A stretch of DNA of 64,000 bases from Pseudomonas koreensis (GTDB lineage: Bacteria; Pseudomonadota; Gammaproteobacteria; Pseudomonadales; Pseudomonadaceae), in the NCBI RefSeq assembly GCF_012986595.1, contig NZ_JAAQYM010000009.1, forward strand, positions 186,001 through 250,000, in the 5' to 3' direction. Shown here in pieces: positions 52,520 to 61,555 of the stretch. Below the pieces are notes generated by a model. The model did no database searches. It had not been told where the DNA came from and saw only the letters and a list, made by a program, of their open reading frames with translations. Made by a program: the position numbers and the translations under genes. Position 1 is the stretch's first letter; every line of letters begins with the position of its first letter.

Positions 52520-54958
52520 ATGCCTGATCCTGTTGCTGCCAGCTTGCGTCTAGCGCCTGAAGCGCTGACCCGTCCGTTTTCCGCTGAACAGTTCAGCTTC
52601 ACTACCACCAATGATCTGGAGCCCTTTCGCGGTGTGCTTGGCCAGGAACGTGCGGTCGAAGCCTTGCAGTTCGGTGTGGCCATGCCACGCCCCGGTTACA
52701 ACGTGTTTGTCATGGGCGAACCCGGCACCGGCCGCTTCTCGTTCGTCAAACGCTACCTGAAAGCCGAAGGCAAACGCCTGCAGACCCCGGCGGACTGGGT
52801 CTACGTCAACAACTTCGATGAACCGCGCGAACCCCGCGCGCTGGAACTGCCTTCGGGCACGGCCGCTGCGTTCATCGGTGACATCAACGGCTTGATCGAC
52901 AACCTGCTGGCGACATTCCCGGCGGTGTTTGAACACCCGTCCTACCAGCAGAAGAAGAGCGCCATCGACCGCGCCTTCAACCAGCGCTACGACAAGGCAC
53001 TGGACGTCATCGAACGTCTGGCCCTGGAAAAGGACGTCGCCCTGTACCGCGACAGCAGCAACATCGCCTTCACTCCGATGCTCGAAGGCAAGGCGCTGGA
53101 TGAAGCCGAGTTTTCGCAATTGCCGGAAGCCGAGCGCGAACGTTTTCACGAGGACATTTCCGGTCTTGAAGAACGGCTGAACGAAGAACTCGCCAGCCTG
53201 CCGCAGTGGAAGCGTGAGTCGAACAACCAACTGCGTTCGCTCAACGAAGAAACCATCACCCTGGCCTTGCAGCCACTGCTGTCGCCGCTGTCGGAGAAGT
53301 ACGCGGAGAACGCCGCGGTCTGCGGTTACCTGCAAGCGATGCAGGTGTACCTGCTGAAAACCGTGGTCGAGCAACTGGTCGACGACAGCAAGACCGACGC
53401 CGTCGCCCGCAAGCTGCTGGAAGAGCAATACGCGCCGAGCCTGGTGGTCGGTCATCCGCACAGTGGCGGTGCGCCGGTGGTGTTCGAGCCACACCCGACC
53501 TACGAAAACCTGTTCGGGCGCATCGAATACACCACCGATCAGGGCGCGCTCTACACCACCTATCGGCAGTTGCGTCCGGGTGCGCTGCATCGCGCCAACG
53601 GCGGCTTCCTGATTCTGGAAGCGGAAAAAATGCTCAGCGAGCCGTTCGTGTGGGATGCGCTGAAACGCGCCCTGCAATCGCGCAAGCTGAAGATGGAGTC
53701 GCCGCTGGGCGAGATGGGCCGCTTCGCCACCGTGACCCTCAACCCGCAGCACATTCCGCTGCAGGTCAAAGTGGTAATCATCGGTGCGCGGCAGTTGTAT
53801 TACACGCTGCAGGACCTGGATCCGGACTTCCAGGAGATGTTCCGGGTACTGGTCGACTTCGACGAAGACATCCCGATGGTCGACGAAAGCCTGGAGCAGT
53901 TCGCCCAGTTGCTGAAAACCCGCACTTCGGAAGAAGGCATGGCGCCGCTGACCGCCGACGCGGTGGCGCGTCTGGCCACCTACAGCGCGCGTCTGGCCGA
54001 ACATCAGGGGCGTTTGTCGGCGCGGATCGGCGACCTGTTTCAGCTGGTCAGCGAGGCGGACTTCATTCGTCATCTGGCCGGCGATGAAATGACCGACGCC
54101 GGACACATCGAACGGGCGCTGAAAGCCAAGGCCACTCGCACCGGCCGCGTATCGGCACGGATTCTCGACGACATGCTCGCGGGGATCATCCTGATCGACA
54201 CCGACGGCGCGGCGGTCGGCAAATGCAACGGCCTGACCGTGCTCGAAGTCGGTGACTCGGCATTCGGTGTGCCGGCGCGGATTTCCGCCACGGTGTACCC
54301 GGGCGGCAGCGGCATCGTCGACATCGAGCGCGAGGTCAACCTGGGTCAGCCAATCCACTCCAAGGGCGTGATGATCCTCACCGGGTATCTGGGCAGCCGT
54401 TATGCCCAGGAATTCCCGCTGGCGATTTCCGCGAGCATCGCGCTGGAGCAATCCTACGGTTACGTCGATGGCGACAGTGCGTCGCTGGGCGAGGCGTGCA
54501 CGCTGATTTCGGCGCTGTCGAAAACCCCGCTCAAGCAGTGTTTCGCGATCACCGGTTCGATCAACCAGTTTGGTGAAGTGCAGGCGGTCGGCGGGGTCAA
54601 CGAGAAGATCGAAGGTTTCTTCCGCCTCTGCGAAGCACGCGGGCTGACCGGCGAGCAGGGCGCGATCATTCCGCAGGCCAACGTCGCCACGCTGATGCTC
54701 GACGAGAAGGTGCTGGCGGCGGTGCGCGCCGGGCAATTCCACGTGTACGCCGTGCGTCAGGCTGACGAGGCGCTGAGCCTGCTGGTGGGCGAGCCGGCCG
54801 GTGAGCCGGATGCCGATGGTCAGTTCCCGGAGGGCAGTGTCAACGCACGGGTGGTGGAGCGTCTGCGGGTGATTGCCGAGATGATCAGCGAAGAGGACCT
54901 GAAGGAAGCTGAAAAAGAATTAGCGCAGGAAGCCCTGGCTGAAGCCAAGCCGGCCTAA
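52520..54958 (+). CDS. Lon-type ATP-dependent protease, AAA_32 family, with altered Walker A
   Basis: An 812-residue protein: an N-terminal AAA_32-type ATPase region, a coiled-coil insert (about 150-260), then a C-terminal Lon protease domain. The catalytic dyad is intact: Ser653 in 'DGDSASLGEA' and Lys696 in 'GGVNEKIEGFF', 43 residues apart, the same spacing as in E. coli Lon (S679/K722). The P-loop reads 'GEPGTGRFSF', with Arg where Lys is expected and no Ser/Thr next to it. From memory, P. aeruginosa PA4576 is the probable counterpart; AsrA (PA0779) is a relative. Substrates are unknown. Confidence 0.88.
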   Translation: MPDPVAASLRLAPEALTRPFSAEQFSFTTTNDLEPFRGVLGQERAVEALQFGVAMPRPGYNVFVMGEPGTGRFSFVKRYLKAEGKRLQTPADWVYVNNFDEPREPRALELPSGTAAAFIGDINGLIDNLLATFPAVFEHPSYQQKKSAIDRAFNQRYDKALDVIERLALEKDVALYRDSSNIAFTPMLEGKALDEAEFSQLPEAERERFHEDISGLEERLNEELASLPQWKRESNNQLRSLNEETITLALQPLLSPLSEKYAENAAVCGYLQAMQVYLLKTVVEQLVDDSKTDAVARKLLEEQYAPSLVVGHPHSGGAPVVFEPHPTYENLFGRIEYTTDQGALYTTYRQLRPGALHRANGGFLILEAEKMLSEPFVWDALKRALQSRKLKMESPLGEMGRFATVTLNPQHIPLQVKVVIIGARQLYYTLQDLDPDFQEMFRVLVDFDEDIPMVDESLEQFAQLLKTRTSEEGMAPLTADAVARLATYSARLAEHQGRLSARIGDLFQLVSEADFIRHLAGDEMTDAGHIERALKAKATRTGRVSARILDDMLAGIILIDTDGAAVGKCNGLTVLEVGDSAFGVPARISATVYPGGSGIVDIEREVNLGQPIHSKGVMILTGYLGSRYAQEFPLAISASIALEQSYGYVDGDSASLGEACTLISALSKTPLKQCFAITGSINQFGEVQAVGGVNEKIEGFFRLCEARGLTGEQGAIIPQANVATLMLDEKVLAAVRAGQFHVYAVRQADEALSLLVGEPAGEPDADGQFPEGSVNARVVERLRVIAEMISEEDLKEAEKELAQEALAEAKPA

Positions 54959-54976
54959 GCCTGGCGCGGTCAAACT

Positions 54977-55065
54977 GTAGGAGTGAGCCTGCTCGCGATG
55001 GCGGTGTGTCAGTCGGCAAAAATGTTGCCTGACGCGCCGCCATCGCGAGCAGGCTCACTCCTACA
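54977..55065. repeat. REP-type palindrome pair (GGAGTGAGCCTGCTCGCGATGGCGG class)
   Basis: Inverted pair with arms of about 38 bases in the 323-base gap between the protease gene and the next small gene. I see no other feature in the gap. Confidence 0.85.
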
Positions 55066-55281
55066 TTTGTTTTCAACATTGGTTATTGCGGTGATCTTCA
55101 GGAAAAGTGCCACTACTCTGACGTCAGAATTCACACAATGACCATTCGGCGCCTTCTGGTTCTATCCGGCTTGCGCGGCGGACTTTTCTTCTATTCTCAG
55201 CTCAAGGACATCGACAGTATCACTGGATCGAAACAGCCTTCGCGTGAGGGCTGAATACAGGTTTTACCGAGGGTCGCCGCC

Positions 55282-55611
55282 ATGTCGCGCAACCTCTGCC
55301 TCACCCGTCAATGCCTGGGTCTTGTGACCCGTATCGAGTGCGCCATCAAGCCTTTGGCCGGCGATAACGGCATGTGGACTCTGCTCTTCGCCGCCGGCAT
55401 GGCCGGTGAGCAACCTTCCGCGATCAAGGCCCAGGGCCCGTTCCACGGGCCGGTCGCCGCCGAGTCGATTCTCGACACCATTGTTGAAAGCCTGACCATG
55501 CACGGCTATGAGTTGGCCGACGATCCGCAGATCTGGAGCCTGCACCTGCAGGCACAGCTGCGCCAGATCAACGGTGGACGCGGGCGTCCGGTCGGCGTGT
55601 TCGACCATTAG
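55282..55611 (+). CDS. Hypothetical protein
   Basis: A 109-residue soluble protein that I do not recognise, with no signal peptide or membrane helix ('ECAIKPLAGDNGMWTLLFAA', 'AESILDTIVESLTMHGYELA'). Codon use is typical of the region and it ends six bases before the convergent lipoprotein gene, which supports a real gene. The function is unknown. Confidence 0.65.
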   Translation: MSRNLCLTRQCLGLVTRIECAIKPLAGDNGMWTLLFAAGMAGEQPSAIKAQGPFHGPVAAESILDTIVESLTMHGYELADDPQIWSLHLQAQLRQINGGRGRPVGVFDH

Positions 55612-55617
55612 GCGAAA

Positions 55618-57450
55618 TCACGGCGCAGTGTCGGGCAACTGCGCCTTGTCGAGCTTGACCTCAAAGCCGTATTGCACGGTATTGAGTTCGGTTCGCTGAT
55701 AGGTCTCCACGCGCGTTGGACGGCCATAGAAATAATGCACGCCAAACAGCGCCGGGCCTTCCGCGCTCGCATCGTGGCTGACCGAGAGAATCTGTTTCAG
55801 GTAGTTGCCACTGTCATCCTTGACGAAGAATCGCCAGGCGTTGGCCGGGAACCGTTTCAGGTCCACCACCAACATGTTGTTCTTGATCTCCAGACCTTTG
55901 GGCAGCGATTTGGCGTCGTAGGCTTGTTTGTCTACGGTCGCGAGGAACAGCGGCATCGAGCCCACGGCAATCGCCGGGGTTTCCGGGAACAGGTTCAGAT
56001 CGTAGGTGATGGTCGCTTGCAGCGGATCGACCTGATACGCCTCGGGCGGCAGTTCGATCGGCTCATCGAGTTTGCCACTGCGTTTCTCGGTGAAGAACGT
56101 CACCGGGCTTTCGCCAGGGCTGAAGTCATCGCCGAGCAATTCATCGTTGAAGGTTCTGCGGTGGGAGAACTCGATGCGTGCAGCGCTCGGCTCTTCTACG
56201 GACTGATGGATGCGAACGCCGGCCTTCAGCTCTTCCTCGGTCAGGCTCGCGCCCTTGAGCCAGTTCGGCGCCAGATCGTCATACACCACCACCGGCAGGT
56301 CCAGCGGCTGGATGGCTTTGTCCGTGGTGTGTTGGTCGAACGTGCGCACCGGCAGGTCCAGGGCCTTGCGGGTCACGGTCGCCGATGAGAAATCGAGCAC
56401 GCTGACTTCCAGGGTCTCGACAGGGCCGTTGAAGTAGACCTTGTTATAGCGGCGCGGGTGCTGCTGCTCGAAGGCATGCTGGTCGTCCTCCAGCTGTTTT
56501 TCCAGGGTCTCGCTCCAGGTTTTCTGCTGTTGCAGATGCGCCAGTTGTTTCTCGTAGAACGCCACTTGTGCCGGGCTCTCGTTGATCGAGCCGGCGCGCA
56601 CCAGGTATTGCCCGGTAGTGTCGCGGGCCTGAACGATCAGCGGATTGAGCTGCGCCCCTTCGACCTCGGGGGCCAGGGGCAGGCTGTTATTGAATTCGAC
56701 TTCGGCGTAGTTCTTTTCCAGCTTCAGCAGGGTGACGCTGAGGTTGTCGTCGGTGCGGGTCTGGCCGACGTCTTTCTGGCTCAGGTTGAAGCTGAACAGG
56801 CGGCGCGGCGTGATGACTTCGACTTTGCCTTGCAGGCTCACCGGTTGCGGCTGGCTCTTCTTGTCGACGTCCAGGCCTTCGATGAACGGGTAGGTCACGG
56901 TCAGGTCATCAGGGTTGTTGACGTTGGAACTGGACGGGCTCAACTGGATGCCGGGGTCGGTTTCCGACCACTCCGGCTGATAGGCGATCACGCGTTTGTT
57001 GCTCAGCGTCACCGACTGCCATTCCACGCCGTGGGGAAACAGGAAGCCGCCGGGAATGTTGAGATTGAAGGGGAACACCGGTTGCAGGTCGGTGAGGTAG
57101 TCGGAGCTGGCGTCCTTGTGCAGCACGAATAGCCCGTTGATGAAGGTATCGACCAGCGCCTGCGGGGAAGGGTAGTGCTTGAGGATGCCCAGGGTGTCTT
57201 CGCCGTACACGGTTTTCAGCGGTGTGCTGTCGAGCTTGAGCTGCGCGCGCTCCAGCAGCAACAGTGAGCCGCCGAGTTCGGTCACGGCGTCCTTGAGCTT
57301 CGGATCGGTAATCGCGTCCAGTGAATGTTCGAACGTCGCCGTTTTGGCTTCGAGGCTGACCGAGGGTTTTTTCTCCTCGCCGGGAGAGCAGCCACCGAGC
57401 AGCAGCGCGAGGCAAATTCCGGCAGTCGTCAACGGCAATCGCACATCCAT
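55618..57450 (-). CDS. Large putative lipoprotein
   Basis: A 610-residue protein with a lipoprotein signal peptide ('TTAGICLALLLGGCSPGEEK'; lipobox LGGC, Cys21). The mature part is long, hydrophilic and rich in predicted beta strands, with a Gln-rich helical stretch ('QLAHLQQQKTWSETLEKQL') near the middle. There are no other Cys and no enzyme motif I can identify. It probably sits on the periplasmic face of the outer membrane. The function is unknown. Confidence 0.75.
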   Translation of the reverse strand: MDVRLPLTTAGICLALLLGGCSPGEEKKPSVSLEAKTATFEHSLDAITDPKLKDAVTELGGSLLLLERAQLKLDSTPLKTVYGEDTLGILKHYPSPQALVDTFINGLFVLHKDASSDYLTDLQPVFPFNLNIPGGFLFPHGVEWQSVTLSNKRVIAYQPEWSETDPGIQLSPSSSNVNNPDDLTVTYPFIEGLDVDKKSQPQPVSLQGKVEVITPRRLFSFNLSQKDVGQTRTDDNLSVTLLKLEKNYAEVEFNNSLPLAPEVEGAQLNPLIVQARDTTGQYLVRAGSINESPAQVAFYEKQLAHLQQQKTWSETLEKQLEDDQHAFEQQHPRRYNKVYFNGPVETLEVSVLDFSSATVTRKALDLPVRTFDQHTTDKAIQPLDLPVVVYDDLAPNWLKGASLTEEELKAGVRIHQSVEEPSAARIEFSHRRTFNDELLGDDFSPGESPVTFFTEKRSGKLDEPIELPPEAYQVDPLQATITYDLNLFPETPAIAVGSMPLFLATVDKQAYDAKSLPKGLEIKNNMLVVDLKRFPANAWRFFVKDDSGNYLKQILSVSHDASAEGPALFGVHYFYGRPTRVETYQRTELNTVQYGFEVKLDKAQLPDTAP

Positions 57451-57624
57451 TTCCAGTCGTCCTGTCCACTTTCGCTAGGCGGTCAATGGTTTGGACAGTA
57501 GCAGAAAAAAAATCATGCACACACGCAGGTTGCGGCGATTGGAGGTGCGAACCGGGCGGTTTCTGGCGGTCACAGGTGACTGTTATACTCGCCCCCGATT
57601 ACAACCCCCCTTGTGTGAGATTCA

Positions 57625-58113
57625 ATGGAACGCTTTTTCGAAAACGCAATGTACGCCTCGCGCTGGCTGCTGGCGCCGATCTACTTCGGCCTGTCCCTCG
57701 GGTTGCTGGCGCTGGCACTGAAATTTTTCCAGGAAGTCTTCCACGTCATCCCCAACGTGTTCTCGATGGCCGAATCGGACCTGATCCTGGTGCTGCTGTC
57801 GCTGATCGACATGGCGCTGGTCGGCGGCCTGCTGGTGATGGTGATGATTTCCGGCTACGAAAACTTCGTCTCGCAACTGGACATCGACGACAACAAGGAA
57901 AAGCTCAACTGGCTGGGCACCATGGACTCTTCGTCGCTGAAGATGAAAGTGGCGGCCTCCATCGTGGCGATTTCCTCGATCCACCTGCTGCGGATTTTCA
58001 TGGACGCCAAGAACGTCGATCCCGAGCACCTGATGTGGTACGTGATTATCCACATGACCTTTGTGATCTCGGCGTTCGCCATGGGTTACCTGGACAAGGT
58101 CACCAAGCACTGA
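57625..58113 (+). CDS. yqhA: YqhA/UPF0114 family membrane protein
   Basis: A 162-residue inner-membrane protein of the YqhA (UPF0114, TIGR00645) family with three to four helices ('YASRWLLAPIYFGLSLGLLA', 'LSLIDMALVGGLLVMVMISG', 'VIIHMTFVISAFAMGYLDKV'). The conserved 'YENFVSQLD' follows helix two. The role is not established. Confidence 0.93.
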   Translation: MERFFENAMYASRWLLAPIYFGLSLGLLALALKFFQEVFHVIPNVFSMAESDLILVLLSLIDMALVGGLLVMVMISGYENFVSQLDIDDNKEKLNWLGTMDSSSLKMKVAASIVAISSIHLLRIFMDAKNVDPEHLMWYVIIHMTFVISAFAMGYLDKVTKH

Positions 58114-58135
58114 TCACTGATTGATCGTTGCAAAA

Positions 58136-58171
58136 ACACCGCCCGTCTGTTGCGAAACAGACGGGCGGTGT
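58136..58171. terminator. Long hairpin terminator after yqhA
   Basis: A perfect 16-pair stem (ACACCGCCCGTCTGTT and its complement) with a GCGA loop. The T-run is weak, but the stem is very strong. Confidence 0.8.
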
Positions 58172-58248
58172 CGTTTGCGGCTTGTGCTTTGGTGCGCGCG
58201 GGCATATCCCTGTAAGGGTCTTCGCTCGCCACCGCGTGAGGTGCGTTC

Positions 58249-58554
58249 ATGAACCTGCAAGAGTTGAATGCGTTTGCCATTGCCAGGAAGGTCGATGAGC
58301 TGAACCTGATCTCCATGGAGGGCGGGATTTATCTGCTCGAGGCGCGGATGCACGGGGCGGCGTATCCGCTGAGTGATCCCAAGGGCGAGATGCTGACGCT
58401 GCGTTCGGTGGAGCATGCGCGGGAGTTGCTGCATAACTTCCCGGTGCTGCCGTTCAACCTCGTGCACACCTCGGTACACGATGAAATGTGCGGACTTGGC
58501 GCCAGTGACGAGGAAAGCCTGAAAGTGCCGCTGGTCTGGCGCTCGGCCCTGTAG
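58249..58554 (+). CDS. Small hypothetical protein, probably DUF6482
   Basis: A 101-residue soluble protein ('VDELNLISMEGGIYLLEARM', 'LRSVEHARELLHNFPVLPFN', 'TSVHDEMCGLG'). It resembles the Pseudomonas DUF6482 proteins from memory. No catalytic motif is evident; function unknown. Confidence 0.75.
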   Translation: MNLQELNAFAIARKVDELNLISMEGGIYLLEARMHGAAYPLSDPKGEMLTLRSVEHARELLHNFPVLPFNLVHTSVHDEMCGLGASDEESLKVPLVWRSAL

Positions 58555-58676
58555 GCCTTGCGCGCCATCGCCGGGCATCTGTGCTAGTCTGCTCGCCCTT
58601 TTAGGTTCCGGGCGCGCCGGGACGCGCTGTGCACGCACGGCAAGTCTGATGGCCGTCCGCACAGCGGAGCAGTGTC

Positions 58677-59294
58677 ATGTCCGAAGTAAATCTGTCCACC
58701 GACGAAACCCGCGTCAGCTACGGCATCGGCCGTCAGCTGGGTGACCAGCTGCGCGACAACCCGCCACCGGGTGTCAGCCTAGACGCTATCCTGGCCGGTC
58801 TGACCGACGCATTCGCCGGTAAGCCAAGCCGCGTGGATCAGGAAGCAATGTCCGCCAGCTTCAAAGTGATCCGCGAGATCATGCAAGCCGAAGCCGCCGC
58901 CAAAGCTGAAGCCGCCGCAGGCGAAGGCCGTGCGTTCCTGGCTGAAAACGCCAAGAAAGAAGGCATCACCACCCTGGCCTCCGGTCTGCAGTTCGAAGTG
59001 CTGACCCAAGGCGAAGGCGCCAAGCCATCCCGTGAAGACACCGTGCGTACTCACTACCACGGCATGCTGATCGACGGCACCGTGTTCGACAGCTCCTACG
59101 ATCGTGGTCAGCCAGCAGAATTCCCGGTAGGCGGCGTGATCGCCGGCTGGACCGAAGCCCTGCAACTGATGAATGCCGGCAGCAAATGGCGCCTGTACGT
59201 GCCGAGCGAACTGGCTTACGGCGCTCAAGGCGTTGGCAGCATCCCGCCGCACAGCGTTCTGGTATTCGACGTCGAGCTGCTGGACGTTCTGTAA
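58677..59294 (+). CDS. fklB: FKBP-type peptidyl-prolyl isomerase FklB
   Basis: A 205-residue FKBP22-type isomerase. The N-terminal part (about 1-85) is the helical dimerisation domain ('RVSYGIGRQLGDQLRDNPPP'), and the Ala-rich stalk leads to the FKBP domain (about 100-205), with 'VRTHYHGMLIDGTVFDSSYD', 'VIAGWTEALQLMNAGSKWRL' and 'AYGAQGVGSIPPHSVLVFDV' forming the active pocket. No signal peptide is visible, so it is probably cytoplasmic. Confidence 0.94.
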   Translation: MSEVNLSTDETRVSYGIGRQLGDQLRDNPPPGVSLDAILAGLTDAFAGKPSRVDQEAMSASFKVIREIMQAEAAAKAEAAAGEGRAFLAENAKKEGITTLASGLQFEVLTQGEGAKPSREDTVRTHYHGMLIDGTVFDSSYDRGQPAEFPVGGVIAGWTEALQLMNAGSKWRLYVPSELAYGAQGVGSIPPHSVLVFDVELLDVL

Positions 59295-59313
59295 GACCTC
59301 GCCTGCAGGCTGA

Positions 59314-59399
59314 TGTGGGCGCCCGCCTGCTGGCGATTGGGTCGACCTGGTTTTCTTCAAGACCGGGTTGATGCCATCGCCAGCAGGCTGCCTCCCACA
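59314..59399. repeat. REP-type palindrome pair (GTGGGCGCCCGCCTGCTGGCGAT class)
   Basis: An inverted, less regular pair of units between convergent genes. This class occurs only once in the window. Confidence 0.75.
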
Positions 59400-59415
59400 A
59401 TTTTTTCAGCGCTAC

Positions 59416-59673
59416 TCATATTTCGATCTTGTGATGCAGCTCATGGGTCGGGCGCAAGGCCCGGGCATAGCAGAACAGGAACAGATTGCGCACCAGCTCC
59501 TTGAGCACCAGCGGTTCGCTGGAATTCAGGCTGCTGACGTCCAGATCACCTTGATCCTGCAGTTCATGCAGAGCTTCTTCTTCCAGTACCGCACAGACTT
59601 CTCCGGTTTCCCGATGCAGGATCCTGAGGTACGGGTGTGGGCGATCCAGCCAGGCGTCGATCAAATAAGTCAT
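59416..59673 (-). CDS. Small hypothetical protein behind a Fur box
   Basis: An 85-residue soluble protein ('TYLIDAWLDRPHPYLRILHR', 'ETGEVCAVLEEEALHELQDQ') ending in a His-rich tail ('ALRPTHELHHKIEI'). ATG 59673 was chosen because AAGGAG is nine bases upstream; the ATG at 59682 abuts the ribosome site. A near-perfect Fur box at 59699-59717 lies just before the gene, so it is likely made when iron is scarce. From memory P. aeruginosa PA4570 occupies the equivalent place. The function is unknown. Confidence 0.75.
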   Translation of the reverse strand: MTYLIDAWLDRPHPYLRILHRETGEVCAVLEEEALHELQDQGDLDVSSLNSSEPLVLKELVRNLFLFCYARALRPTHELHHKIEI

Positions 59674-59698
59674 GGGTCTCATCTCCTTGAAAGGTTTC

Positions 59699-59717
59699 AA
59701 TGAGAATAATTCTTATT
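59699..59717. promoter_or_regulatory. Fur box overlapping the promoter of the 85-residue gene
   Basis: AATGAGAATAATTCTTATT is an 8-of-9-pair palindrome around a central A, close to the Fur consensus. A possible minus-strand promoter (TTGCTA, 16 bases, TATTCT) has its -10 inside the box. Confidence 0.75.
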
Positions 59718-59877
59718 CGTCAAATAGCAAGTGCCTATTGGCGGATTGCGATTTTTTCCGGGTAAAGATTGCGTAAGGTCAAAACGGCTGGCGTCTGGCT
59801 ATTACGCGTCGGTGCAGGGGCAAGCGGGGAGGGCGAAGCACCATCCCACGCCGGGCGCGGGATGGTTGACAGCAGGA

Positions 59878-60219
59878 TCAGACTTTTCTGACGAACTCGG
59901 ACTTGAGCTTCATCGGGCCGATGCCGTCGATCTTGCAGTCGATGTCGTGGTCGCCGTCGCACAGGCGGATGTTCTTGACCTTGGTGCCTACCTTGACCAC
60001 CAGCGAAGTGCCCTTGACCTTCAGGTCCTTGATCACGGTGATGGTGTCGCCATCCTGCAGGACGTTGCCGACCGAATCCTTTTTCACGGCATCATCGGAC
60101 GCCACTTCGGCTTCGCCGCTGGCCGACCACTCGTGGGCGCACTCAGGGCAGATCAGTTGGGCACCGTCTTCGTAGGTGTATTCGGAATTGCATTTCGGGC
60201 AGGGTGGCAACGTGCTCAC
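59878..60219 (-). CDS. yjdM: Zinc-ribbon protein of the PhnA/YjdM family
   Basis: A 113-residue protein with an N-terminal zinc ribbon ('CPKCNSEYTYEDGAQLICPE', two CxxC pairs) and the PhnA domain ('DSVGNVLQDGDTITVIKDLK', 'DCKIDGIGPMKLKSEFVRKV'). The start is GTG 60219, five bases after AAGGAG; the frame upstream is not supported. Despite the PhnA name, it is not a phosphonatase; the role is unclear. Confidence 0.9.
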   Translation of the reverse strand: MSTLPPCPKCNSEYTYEDGAQLICPECAHEWSASGEAEVASDDAVKKDSVGNVLQDGDTITVIKDLKVKGTSLVVKVGTKVKNIRLCDGDHDIDCKIDGIGPMKLKSEFVRKV

Positions 60220-60298
60220 TAAGGCTCCTTGAGGGATGTGGTTCGCTAAAAGTCGCACATTGTATAAGGTTTTAGCGCTCAGAGGGCAGGCAACAAAA

Positions 60299-60327
60299 AG
60301 CCGCAGGCTTCTGGGGAAGGCTGCGGC
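60299..60327 (-). terminator. Stem-loop terminator after ispB
   Basis: GCCGCAG/CTGCGGC outer stem with an inner CTTC/GAAG stem, and a T-rich run on the minus strand. Confidence 0.8.
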
Positions 60328-60345
60328 TCTTTGATTGCGCGGTGA

Positions 60346-61314
60346 TCAGTGCGTGCGGGCGACCGCAAATTCACTCAGTTCCACCAGTGCATCGCGGTAT
60401 TCGCTGGCCGGCAGTGCGTCGAGGCACTTGATCGCACGGGCCACGTAGTCGCGGGCCAGTTGCGCGGTGTACTCCAGCGAGCCCGAGGCTTCCACGGCAA
60501 TGCGAATGCTTTCGAGGTCTTCGATCCCGCCTTTCTGGATCGCCTGACGCACCAGCGCCGCCTGTTCAGGGGTGCCTTCGCGCATGGTGTAGATCAGCGG
60601 CAGAGTCGGCTTGCCTTCGGCCAGATCGTCGCCGACGTTCTTGCCTAGGGTCTCGGCGTCGCCCTTGTAGTCGAGCAGGTCGTCGACCAGCTGGAATGCC
60701 ACGCCCAGGTGATCGCCGAAGGTGCGCAGGGCTTCGCTCTGCTCGGCGGTGGCACCGGCCAGCGCCGCCGCGCTGTGGGTCGAGGCTTCGAAGAGCATCG
60801 CGGTCTTGCCGCGGATGACTTCCATGTAGGTTTCTTCGGTGGTGCTGGCGTCGCGCACCTTGGACAGTTGCAACACTTCGCCTTCGGCGATGATGCGCGT
60901 GGCCTGGGACAGGATCTTCATCACCGGCATCGAGCCCAGCTCGACCATCATCTCGAACGAGCGCGAGTAGAGGAAGTCGCCGACCAGTACGCTCGGGGCG
61001 TTGCCCCACATGGCGTTGGCGGTCGAGCGGCCGCGGCGCATGCCGGACATGTCGACCACGTCGTCATGCAGCAGGGTTGCGGTGTGCAGGAATTCGATGG
61101 TGGCGGCCAGCAGGCGCAGGTCATCGCCTTCGCGGCCGAGCGCCTTGCCACACAGCAGCACCAACAAAGGACGCAGGCGTTTGCCGCCGGCCGAAGTGAT
61201 GTAATCGCCGATTTTCGATACCAGCGGCACTCGGGAAGTCAGCTGCTTCTTGATGATGCCGTCGACGGCGCTAAAATCGTCCGCCACCGCGCGGTAGAAA
61301 GCTTGGGGTTGCAT
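60346..61314 (-). CDS. ispB: Octaprenyl/nonaprenyl diphosphate synthase IspB
   Basis: A 322-residue trans-prenyltransferase that makes the ubiquinone side chain. The two Asp-rich motifs are 'LLHDDVVDMSGMRRG' (Asp84-Asp88) and 'QLVDDLLDYKGD'. Chain length (pseudomonads make ubiquinone-9) cannot be read with certainty. ATG 61314 begins 'MQPQAFYRAVADDF'. It is divergent from rplU. Confidence 0.94.
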   Translation of the reverse strand: MQPQAFYRAVADDFSAVDGIIKKQLTSRVPLVSKIGDYITSAGGKRLRPLLVLLCGKALGREGDDLRLLAATIEFLHTATLLHDDVVDMSGMRRGRSTANAMWGNAPSVLVGDFLYSRSFEMMVELGSMPVMKILSQATRIIAEGEVLQLSKVRDASTTEETYMEVIRGKTAMLFEASTHSAAALAGATAEQSEALRTFGDHLGVAFQLVDDLLDYKGDAETLGKNVGDDLAEGKPTLPLIYTMREGTPEQAALVRQAIQKGGIEDLESIRIAVEASGSLEYTAQLARDYVARAIKCLDALPASEYRDALVELSEFAVARTH

Positions 61315-61393
61315 CAGCGACAGTTGCTCCAGAAGGGTTGCGCGGCATGCTAGGACCCCCACCGGGGCCTGTCAAGGCGCGATGGACGGCCAC

Positions 61394-61422
61394 TTGCGTG
61401 ACTCTCGCGGCTTGCGTACAAT
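61394..61422 (+). promoter_or_regulatory. Predicted sigma-70 promoter of rplU-rpmA
   Basis: TTGCGT (61394-61399), a 17-base spacer and TACAAT (61417-61422). It gives a leader of about 125 bases before rplU. Confidence 0.65.
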
Positions 61423-61555
61423 CGCGCACCCTGAACTTCCTGGGCAGCACCTGCCTTACGCAATTGCACTTGGGCCGTTCCAGCCCCATGCAGCCATGCC
61501 AGCCAATACCTCTTCTTATAAAGAGCTGGGTGAGCAGGATTATCGGAGAAATACC

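Noticed and set aside
52550..54742. Long minus-strand open frame opposite the Lon-type protease
   Set aside because: Antisense shadow; no motifs, whereas the plus strand encodes a complete protease.
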